Below, one piece after another: positions 14,635 through 20,107 of a stretch of 20,107 nucleotides of DNA; the stretch's first letter is position 1; each line of letters opens with the position of its first letter. A program made the position numbers and the translations under genes. Source of the DNA: an uncultured Clostridia bacterium (GTDB lineage: Bacteria; Bacillota; Clostridia; Oscillospirales; Acutalibacteraceae); assembly GCA_946497265.1 (NCBI GenBank), contig CAMMKL010000003.1:1-20107 (forward strand). Reading direction: 5' to 3'. Under the pieces are notes generated by a model. That model was not told where the DNA came from and searched no databases. It saw only the letters and a list, made by a program, of their open reading frames with translations.

Positions 14635-14658
14635 GAAAAAATAATTTTTATGTTCCTT

Positions 14659-14721
14659 TCAAAGCCGTAATCCTAACCTATCTTCTCCTTTCCACAAGCT
14701 GGTAACGATTTCGTTTTCCAT
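14659..14721 (-). other. Possible leader mini-ORF of 20 codons upstream of the attenuator-like hairpin
   Basis: An ATG at 14721 opens a 20-residue frame (MENEIVTSLWKGEDRLGLRL) that ends at a TGA 25 bases before the terminator hairpin. There is no strong ribosome site (only GGGATCT upstream), so translation is unproven. The spacing resembles leader-peptide attenuation, but the peptide has no run of a single amino acid. Its first four codons match the start of the nearby htrA-like gene (ATGGAAAACGAA), which may be chance. Confidence 0.25.
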
Positions 14722-14738
14722 ACCATAGATCCCGTATT

Positions 14739-14787
14739 ACAAAAAACAAAAGGAGGAAGACTTCTCCCGTATCATAAGTCTTCCTCC
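14739..14787 (-). terminator. Strong intrinsic terminator of the response regulator-kinase-HtrA operon
   Basis: A perfect 12-base stem, GGAGGAAGACTT (14787-14776 on the minus strand) with AAGTCTTCCTCC (14763-14752), has a 12-base loop and is followed by TTTTGTTTTTTG. It lies 34 bases after the HtrA stop and should end that transcript. A weaker plus-oriented hairpin (GCCT at 14795-14798 with AGGC at 14805-14808, then six T) lies between the two and could stop antisense transcripts. Confidence 0.92.
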
Positions 14788-14820
14788 CTATACGGCCTAT
14801 TCAAAGGCTTTTTTATTTCA

Positions 14821-16905
14821 TTATTCAACCGGCTGCTGGGTTTCCCCCCGATCCTCCAGCAAGGGGACCTCCACGTCAAACGTGTTTCCATCCCGATAAA
14901 TAGTCAGGGTAACCAAATCGCCGGGCTGAAAGCGGGCTAGCTCGTCGGTCAAAACCTCAAACGCTGTGATTTCAATTCCGTTGATATGGGTAATGATATC
15001 ATCTACCTGCACACCCTGGCTTTGCAAAGGGCTGTCATCGGAAAGGGAGCGGATCAGCACTCCCTGCGGCACACCGTTCCTTCTAGCCACATAGGTAGAA
15101 ATCTGCTGGCCGGTAATCCCCAGGCGCACCCGGCCGGAAACATAACCATAGCGCATCAGGTCGTCGATAATCCCCTTCACGGTGGTCATAGGTATGGCAA
15201 ACCCCATCCCTTCATAACCCTGTATCTTGGCGGTGTTGATGCCCACCACCTGCCCAAAACGGTTGAGAAGCGCCCCGCCCGAATTTCCCGGATTGATCGC
15301 GGCGTCGGTCTGGATGTAACGCATCGCGGTCTGTGCTGTGGAATCCACCGTCCGGTCAAGGGCCGAAACCCATCCTCCAGTCAGGGAATTAAAATAATTC
15401 AGACCACCGGGGTTTCCCAGAGCATATACCCGGTCGCCCACGCGCAGATCATCGGAGTTGCCGAACTCTGCCGCCGTCAAGCCGGATACCTCAATCTTAA
15501 TCACCGCCAAGTCGGTTTTCTTATCATAACCGACCACTTTTGCTACATATTCTTCCCCAGTATACAGCACCACCTGCACACCGTAAGCATCGCTGTCTCC
15601 CAATACATGGGAATTGGTAATAATATAGCCGTCCGCGGTCATAACGACGCCGGAGCCTTCGGCAATATAGCTGTCCTCCAGTTGTGCATCCGGCTCGTAC
15701 AAACGGATCCCCACAACAGACTGTTTCGCTTTTTCATACACCGCATTTCCGCCCATCGGGTCTTCTCCTTCGGGCTGCTCCCGAAGCACCGCGCCGCCCC
15801 AATCGGGATCAATGGCTCCTGCTCCACCCGGCGTCAAATTCGGCTGGTCTCCGTCGCCTGGCCATGGCACTCCTCCCCAATCCGGCTGTGATTGGCTGGC
15901 CCCAGGCTCAACCGGAAAGTCTCTGCCGCGGGAAGCCAGGATTGTTCCGTAAATGCCAAAAGCTACTGTAAAGCACGCGGCCAAGCCACAGGCGATCCAA
16001 AGGAAAATGCGGGTGCCTTTTTTCATTTTCTTTTTCAGCCCGGCGCCCGACGGCACACAAGATTGGGGAACACCATTCATAGCCTGATACGGCGGCGGCG
16101 CGTACCCATCCCACGGGGAATGGGCTGCAGGAGTCCCATGCTGCCGATAAACCCTCGCTTGGAAAAACGGGGGATACGACTGTCCCTGCGGTGGAAAGCG
16201 TCCAGGCTCTTGTTGAAAACCTTGTTGATAATGTTGATAACCAGTGGAATTTATTCGTTGCGCCCCCAATCCTTCCCCAGTCTGGAAGTTTTGTTGGGGG
16301 TTAAAATGGTTTTTGGTGCGGTTTGAATCAGGCGTCAACGGTGCCCCCGCATCCGATGGAACCTCGGCAGAATCACTTGCTTGCTCGGTGATAGGAGCTC
16401 CAACCGTTGCTTCCCTCTGTTTTTCCACAGGTTGCGTCGCAAAGTTTTCCACAGTGTCGGCCATCCCATCCCCAAAAACAGGCCTATCCGATCCCTGTGT
16501 CCGTGGGGTTGCCGGTTCCGGTTCTCTCGAAAGCGTTTCCTCCGTTGGATTTTCTACCAACCCCTGTAGGAGCGCCGCCTCTCCCACCGTCTTAGGCTCT
16601 TTTTCCATCAACGGCGCATCACTTGCTGCCGCTTCGGTTGTAAAACCGGCCTCCTGAGGGGCCTGCGTTCCCGATTCACTGTTGGGCGCCATATCACACT
16701 TGTTCGCTCGCGCCCCTACAGCCGGGCCTTCCTCCTCCGCCGCCTCGGCAAAGTCGTCCGGCTCCCACATAGTCAACATTGGTTCCTCCCCAGCCGTCGA
16801 ACTCAGCGGGTCACGGTCAACGGGCACAGAGCTATGCCCCTCCGTCCCGTTTCCACCCTCCTCTAAAAATACGTCGGGCCGCAAAGGGCGCTTTTCGTTT
16901 TCCAT
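14821..16905 (-). CDS. htrA: Membrane-anchored HtrA/DegP-type serine protease with a long cytoplasmic N-terminal region
   Basis: The 694-residue protein is a trypsin-like quality-control protease facing the cell exterior. Residues 1 to about 290 are low-complexity and probably disordered: acidic and Ser/Thr/Pro/Glu-rich to about 195, then Gln/Pro/Tyr-rich. A basic patch KKKMKK precedes one membrane helix at about 299-320 (FLWIACGLAACFTVAFGIYG). The protease domain follows, with catalytic H433 (TNSHV), D465 (KKTDLAVI) and S542 (NPGNSGGA), then a single PDZ domain at about 595-690. All triad residues are present. The N-terminal extension is far longer than that of usual Firmicute HtrA proteins. 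It lies 57 bases after the kinase gene, and an intrinsic terminator follows, so it closes a signal-transduction operon probably concerned with envelope stress. Confidence 0.93.
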   Translation of the reverse strand: MENEKRPLRPDVFLEEGGNGTEGHSSVPVDRDPLSSTAGEEPMLTMWEPDDFAEAAEEEGPAVGARANKCDMAPNSESGTQAPQEAGFTTEAAASDAPLMEKEPKTVGEAALLQGLVENPTEETLSREPEPATPRTQGSDRPVFGDGMADTVENFATQPVEKQREATVGAPITEQASDSAEVPSDAGAPLTPDSNRTKNHFNPQQNFQTGEGLGAQRINSTGYQHYQQGFQQEPGRFPPQGQSYPPFFQARVYRQHGTPAAHSPWDGYAPPPYQAMNGVPQSCVPSGAGLKKKMKKGTRIFLWIACGLAACFTVAFGIYGTILASRGRDFPVEPGASQSQPDWGGVPWPGDGDQPNLTPGGAGAIDPDWGGAVLREQPEGEDPMGGNAVYEKAKQSVVGIRLYEPDAQLEDSYIAEGSGVVMTADGYIITNSHVLGDSDAYGVQVVLYTGEEYVAKVVGYDKKTDLAVIKIEVSGLTAAEFGNSDDLRVGDRVYALGNPGGLNYFNSLTGGWVSALDRTVDSTAQTAMRYIQTDAAINPGNSGGALLNRFGQVVGINTAKIQGYEGMGFAIPMTTVKGIIDDLMRYGYVSGRVRLGITGQQISTYVARRNGVPQGVLIRSLSDDSPLQSQGVQVDDIITHINGIEITAFEVLTDELARFQPGDLVTLTIYRDGNTFDVEVPLLEDRGETQQPVE

Positions 16906-16962
16906 CCATTCTACCCCTCTCCTACCGAGCTTCGGGCGGCTCTTTCCAGAACCGTCCCATCT

Positions 16963-18459
16963 TTACCGCTTGATATCTTTTTTCTTTTCATTTTTGGCAA
17001 GCTCGTTCTTCTTTTGCTTAGGAATCCAGAATTCAAACTGGCAATACTCGCCTTCTACGCTGCTCACCGTAATATCCCCGCCGTGCTGTTTCACAATGGT
17101 TTTTACTATATAAAGGCCCAGCCCCATACCCAGCCGGTCCTTGCTTCGGGACTTATCGGTTTTGTAAAACTTTTCAAATATCATTCCGATTTCATCTGCC
17201 GGGATCCCCTGCCCGCTGTTTTTGATTCTCACCACATTGCGGTCGGGCCGTTCTTCCACATGGAGCTCAATGTAACCATTCTCATTTACAAATTTTACGG
17301 CGTTTTCGATCAGATTATACACCACCTGATGGATCATATCGGGATCGCCGTCCACAAATTGGCTCTGCGCGTCCTCCAGGCCGGTTACTTCAATATGCTT
17401 TTCGTCAATCTTTTTTTCAAAGGTTAATAGCGCTTTCAATACCGTGGCCGTCAAATCAAACCGCTGCACATTCATATGAAGTTCTCCGTTGTCGATGCGG
17501 GACAGGTCCAACATGGTCTTTACCAGCCGGGAAAGCCGCTTTACCTCGTCGGAAACGATCTTTAAATAGTGGTTTTGCTGTTCCGCTGGGATCGTCCCAT
17601 CCAGGATGCCGTCGATGAAACCGGCGATCGTGGTCATCGGCGTTTTTAGCTCATGGCTGACGTTGGCGATAAAGCTGCGGCGCGTACCTTCCGAAGAAGC
17701 GAGCGAAGCCGCCATATTATTAAACGCTACGGCAAGCTGGCCGATCTCGTCCTGGCTGGTTACCGGCACCCGGTGGCTAAAATCCCCCGCCCCAAAACAA
17801 CGGGCAGCCGCCGCCATATCACGCAGCGGGCGCATCATATTATACGTAAATAGGCCTACCATGAAAATGGAGATCAAAAGGGCCCCCAAGGCGGCAAACA
17901 AAAAAATACGCAGCACATCCATGCGGAAAGAGTACAGCTCCGCCATATCCGAAACAGCGAACACCACACCGCCTACCGCAGCGGTCCCGTTGATATTAAG
18001 GATGATCGGCTTTCCCACCACATAACAGGTATGGTCGTATAGTCCTCCCAAATCTGTGGTCCCCACATAGCCGGTTGCCGTCAGCGCCCGGTTGACGATT
18101 GCCTGCGGCACCTTACCGCCCATCAGGGCTTCACTGTTGTGCATGTCGGAGCTTAACATCACCGTGCCGTCGTTGCCGGCCATAAAGATATCCGCATTGA
18201 TTGTGGCGGAAAAAACGTTTACAAATGATTTCATCCGATCCACGCTGATGGTATACACACCGTCGCTGTCCGGTACGCTCATGGTGGCGGCCAGTTCTGC
18301 AACGCCGGTTGCATTTGTGCTGAGAAGCCCGCGTTTTTCATCCTGCCAATAGCGCGAAATAAACATGATCAGCATCGTCCCCAACAGTAAAAAGCTGACC
18401 AGGATTATTGTCACGCTGATGCGCAGATATTTCTTGAACAGGCTTTTCTGCATGGCCAT
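16963..18459 (-). CDS. Membrane sensor histidine kinase with HAMP domain
   Basis: The 498-residue protein has two membrane segments, about 12-34 and 184-206, enclosing an extracellular sensor region of about 150 residues. A HAMP linker follows (about 207-255, with PLRDMAAAARCFGAGDFSHR). The dimerisation/phosphoacceptor domain has H269 in FIANVSHELKTPM. The ATPase domain has an N-box (YNLIENAVKF, 381-390), a G1 box (KNSGQGIP), an F-box (FEKFYKTDKSR) and a G2 box (GMGLGLYIV). The organisation is that of the PhoR/WalK/VicK-like group. It should phosphorylate the response regulator encoded two bases upstream. No known ligand motif is visible in the sensor part. The C-terminal tail is highly lysine-rich. 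Confidence 0.95.
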   Translation of the reverse strand: MAMQKSLFKKYLRISVTIILVSFLLLGTMLIMFISRYWQDEKRGLLSTNATGVAELAATMSVPDSDGVYTISVDRMKSFVNVFSATINADIFMAGNDGTVMLSSDMHNSEALMGGKVPQAIVNRALTATGYVGTTDLGGLYDHTCYVVGKPIILNINGTAAVGGVVFAVSDMAELYSFRMDVLRIFLFAALGALLISIFMVGLFTYNMMRPLRDMAAAARCFGAGDFSHRVPVTSQDEIGQLAVAFNNMAASLASSEGTRRSFIANVSHELKTPMTTIAGFIDGILDGTIPAEQQNHYLKIVSDEVKRLSRLVKTMLDLSRIDNGELHMNVQRFDLTATVLKALLTFEKKIDEKHIEVTGLEDAQSQFVDGDPDMIHQVVYNLIENAVKFVNENGYIELHVEERPDRNVVRIKNSGQGIPADEIGMIFEKFYKTDKSRSKDRLGMGLGLYIVKTIVKQHGGDITVSSVEGEYCQFEFWIPKQKKNELAKNEKKKDIKR

Positions 18460-18461
18460 GG

Positions 18462-19151
18462 TTATTCCTTCACCTCAAACTTATATCCCACACCCCACAC
18501 GGTTTTGAGCGTCCATTTATCGGAAACCCCTTCCAATTTCTCACGCAGCCGTTTCACATGGACGTCAACCGTACGCGAATCGCCGTAATAATCAAATCCC
18601 CAAACCTCGTCTAAGAGCTGGTCGCGGGTAAACACCCGGTTCGGGTTGCTGGCCAAATGGTAAATCAGCTCCATTTCTTTTGGCGGTGTGTCAATCTGTT
18701 TGCCGTCCACCCTCAGCTCATAATTAGTCAAGTTGATCGAAAGCTTATCGTATTTTACCTCTTTTACGCTGTCATTCTGTTGGCCACCCACACGGCGCAG
18801 CACAGCTTTGATGCGCGCTACTACTTCCTTAGCCTCAAAAGGCTTTACCACATAATCGTCTGCTCCCAGTTCCAGACCGAGTACTTTATCAAAAACTTCG
18901 CCCTTTGCCGTCAGCATAATGATAGGGCACTGGGATTTTTTACGGATCTCACGGCACACCTGCCAGCCGTCCAGCTCCGGGAGCATGATGTCCAGCATAA
19001 TCAGGTCGGGTTTTTCCGCATCGAACATTTCCAGCGCTTTTTTCCCATCGTTGGCAATGGCCGTCGTAAACCCTTCCTTTTCAATATAAAGGCGCAAAAG
19101 CTCGCAGATGTTTTGATCATCGTCTACAATTAGAATCTTACCCATATCCAT
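18462..19151 (-). CDS. OmpR/PhoB-family response regulator
   Basis: The 229-residue protein has a receiver domain (about 1-120) with the acidic pair D11-D12 after VD, phosphorylatable D54 (IMLDIMLPE), T81 and K103 (VVKPF), then a winged-helix DNA-binding domain at about 130-229 with the recognition-helix region DSRTVDVHVKRLREKLE and the C-terminal strand VWGVGYKF. It binds DNA and regulates transcription after phosphorylation by the kinase next to it. The start ATG at 19151 has AAGGAG upstream; a second ATG at 19145 is possible. It is the first gene of the operon with the kinase and HtrA. Likely targets include its own operon, but no operator can be recognised here. Confidence 0.95.
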   Translation of the reverse strand: MDMGKILIVDDDQNICELLRLYIEKEGFTTAIANDGKKALEMFDAEKPDLIMLDIMLPELDGWQVCREIRKKSQCPIIMLTAKGEVFDKVLGLELGADDYVVKPFEAKEVVARIKAVLRRVGGQQNDSVKEVKYDKLSINLTNYELRVDGKQIDTPPKEMELIYHLASNPNRVFTRDQLLDEVWGFDYYGDSRTVDVHVKRLREKLEGVSDKWTLKTVWGVGYKFEVKE

Positions 19152-19226
19152 TTTATGATCTCTCCTTTTTTATTTCAGAGCGGTAAGCCCTAGCGGGAGC
19201 CTTGATAGCGTACAAAATGATACTCT

Positions 19227-19232
19227 ATTATA
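19227..19232 (-). promoter_or_regulatory. Candidate -10 element of the response regulator operon promoter
   Basis: TATAAT on the minus strand, about 76 bases ahead of the response regulator start, in an AT-rich stretch. The -35 region is poor (TTTTTA with an 18-base spacer), which would suit an activated promoter. A minus-oriented hairpin with seven U at 19272-19308 lies just upstream and may isolate the promoter from antisense transcription. Confidence 0.45.
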
Positions 19233-19444
19233 GTATAAGGCAGCTCCATCTAAAAAGGATGAACGATTTATAAAAAAAGCCGAAAACGCAACCTCCTGCA
19301 AAGTTTTCCCGGTTTGCCGTATTCTTTCAGAAATTGGGGTTATAATGAACACAGCATAGAAACCCGCTTCCGGGACAAAAAACTAGATATTGTACTTTAA
19401 ACAACCGGATTATACTGAAACTTGTGTTGTTCGTATCTCTCCTC

Positions 19445-19473
19445 TTGACAACCTCAAAGAATTATTTTATGAT
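19445..19473 (+). promoter_or_regulatory. Sigma-A-type promoter for rubredoxin and flavodiiron genes
   Basis: A perfect TTGACA (19445-19450), a 17-base spacer and TATGAT (19468-19473). Transcription would begin near 19480, about 65 bases before the rubredoxin start. This is the best match to a housekeeping promoter in the window. Confidence 0.85.
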
Positions 19474-19544
19474 GAAGTAGGAATTCGAGCAACCCTCCCA
19501 GGAAAAGATGCAAAAAATTCAAATGATGAAAAGGAGCAATTGGT

Positions 19545-19703
19545 ATGGAAAAGTATGTATGCGAAGCTTGCGGTTATGTTTACGATCCTGAAATCGGCGA
19601 TCCGGATAACGGCATTGCCCCCGGCACCTCTTTTAACGATCTGCCCGAAGATTGGGTCTGTCCGTTATGCGGATTGGGCAAAGATATGTTTTCTGCCGAG
19701 TAA
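19545..19703 (+). CDS. Rubredoxin
   Basis: The 52-residue iron protein carries one Fe bound by four cysteines and moves single electrons in the cytoplasm. The ligands are C6 and C9 (CEACGYVYDPE) and C39 and C42 (DWVCPLCG), at exactly the standard spacing, and the aromatic core residues Y4, Y11, Y13, F30 and W37 are present. Length and sequence are typical. An AAGGAG site lies eight bases ahead of the ATG at 19545. It sits 24 bases before a flavodiiron gene; in strict anaerobes these two act together, rubredoxin giving electrons to the oxidase for removal of oxygen or nitric oxide. Confidence 0.97.
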   Translation: MEKYVCEACGYVYDPEIGDPDNGIAPGTSFNDLPEDWVCPLCGLGKDMFSAE

Positions 19704-19727
19704 TCAGCACAAGTAAAGGAAAAGCAT

Positions 19728-20107
19728 ATGGGCATTGAACGAATCTCCGACAACGTCTATTCCGTCGGGGTCTTGAATCCCAGCCTGCGGGTTTTCGACA
19801 TTGTCATGGAAGCAAAATACGGTACCACCTACAACGCTTACCTGATCACCGGAAGTAAGAACGTATTGGTGGAAACCGTACATACCGATTATTTTGATGA
19901 GTACCTCTTCAACGTGCAAAGCCTAATCGATATCAAGGATATCCATTATCTGGTGATGAACCACACCGAGCTGGATCACTCCGGCAGCGTGCGAAAGCTC
20001 CTAAAGCTCAACCCGGATATCACCATCGTTTGCACAACCGCCGCGCAGAAATATCTGCGGGCTATCCTTAACCAAGATTTTAACTGTATCGTGGTTAAGC
20101 AGGGGGA
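19728..20107 (+). CDS. fprA: A-type flavoprotein / flavodiiron protein FprA (N-terminal part, runs off the window)
   Basis: The visible 126 residues belong to the metallo-beta-lactamase-like domain that carries the diiron centre. The signature HTELDH (H79, E81, D83, H84) in VMNHTELDHSGSV is the family's H-x-E-x-D-H iron-binding motif. The opening (MGIERISDNVYSVGV, then GTTYNAYLI) is also typical. The complete protein should be about 400 residues with a C-terminal flavodoxin domain, outside the window. It reduces oxygen to water or nitric oxide to nitrous oxide, receiving electrons from rubredoxin, encoded 24 bases upstream in the same transcript. AAAGGA lies seven bases ahead of the ATG. Confidence 0.95.
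   Translation, partial: MGIERISDNVYSVGVLNPSLRVFDIVMEAKYGTTYNAYLITGSKNVLVETVHTDYFDEYLFNVQSLIDIKDIHYLVMNHTELDHSGSVRKLLKLNPDITIVCTTAAQKYLRAILNQDFNCIVVKQG

Larger units (their letters stand above)
19152..19544. other. Divergent control region between the two-component operon and rubredoxin
   Basis: This non-coding stretch of 393 bases holds a candidate -10 element for the response regulator (19227-19232, minus), a weak minus-oriented terminator-like hairpin (GAAAAC at 19282-19287 with GTTTTC at 19303-19308, then seven U on the minus strand), a further plus-strand TATAAT at 19341-19346 without a clear -35, and the strong plus-strand promoter at 19445-19473 that serves rubredoxin. I see no protein gene or RNA gene in it. 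Confidence 0.6.

Noticed and set aside
13698..14636. Plus-strand open frame of 312 codons opposite the terminases
   Set aside because: It is antisense to the well-supported large terminase, has no ribosome site and shows no recognisable protein pattern.
14986..15891. Plus-strand open frame of 301 codons opposite the HtrA gene
   Set aside because: It is a shadow of the HtrA coding strand; the catalytic motifs lie on the minus strand and no start signals support the opposite frame.
19390..19716. Plus-strand open frame of 108 codons ahead of and across rubredoxin
   Set aside because: It contains the strong promoter at 19445-19473 and overlaps the true rubredoxin frame, which has its own ribosome site and complete cysteine ligands. 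No ribosome site precedes the longer frame.

Overview
The window comes from a low-to-mid GC Firmicute, most likely a strict anaerobe of the Clostridia (Oscillospirales-like; this placement is inference). Reasons: AGGAGG-type ribosome sites before most genes, a NifS/ThiI pair without a rhodanese domain, a rubredoxin plus flavodiiron (FprA) pair typical of anaerobes, and clostridial-type contractile phage-tail proteins. Nearly everything lies on the minus strand; only the last two genes are on the plus strand.

Layout, left to right. (1) 1-2588, minus: a housekeeping sulfur-transfer operon with its own sigma-A-type promoter (2667-2695): a NifS-family cysteine desulfurase, thiI, and the start of a single-pass membrane protein coupled to thiI by an ATGA overlap. 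(2) 2787-14566, minus: a compact 11.8-kb block of 18 phage-derived genes in virion order: small and large terminase, portal, prohead protease, decoration protein, major capsid, three head-tail connector/completion proteins, tail sheath, tail tube, a DNA-circularisation-N-like protein, baseplate hub, spike, gp25-like wedge, baseplate J, baseplate I-like protein, and one short fibre. (3) 14567-14820: two minus-strand intrinsic terminators and a possible leader mini-ORF. (4) 14821-19151, minus: response regulator, sensor kinase and a membrane-anchored HtrA protease, read as one operon. (5) 19152-19544: divergent control region. (6) 19545-20107, plus: rubredoxin, then the start of an FprA-type flavodiiron protein.

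The remarkable part is region 2. Every open frame is intact, genes overlap by 1-14 bases or are separated by 13-50 bases, and the catalytic residues I can check are present, yet several things every free-living contractile phage needs are missing. There is no tape-measure protein and no tail-assembly chaperone; the tube gene is followed 14 bases later by the DNA-circularisation-like gene. No holin, endolysin, integrase, repressor or replication gene is present, and the small terminase is only 107 residues with no visible DNA-binding helix-turn-helix. The block sits between two housekeeping operons with no visible att repeats. The best reading is a domesticated capsid-plus-contractile-tail particle, possibly a gene-transfer-agent-like system or an unusually short contractile device, rather than an active or randomly decaying prophage. 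That reading is inference and needs comparative and experimental tests.

Two further signals bear on it: an 11-G run inside the baseplate J reading frame that could act as a phase-variable switch, and a strong terminator hairpin in the leader just ahead of the small terminase that could gate the whole operon.
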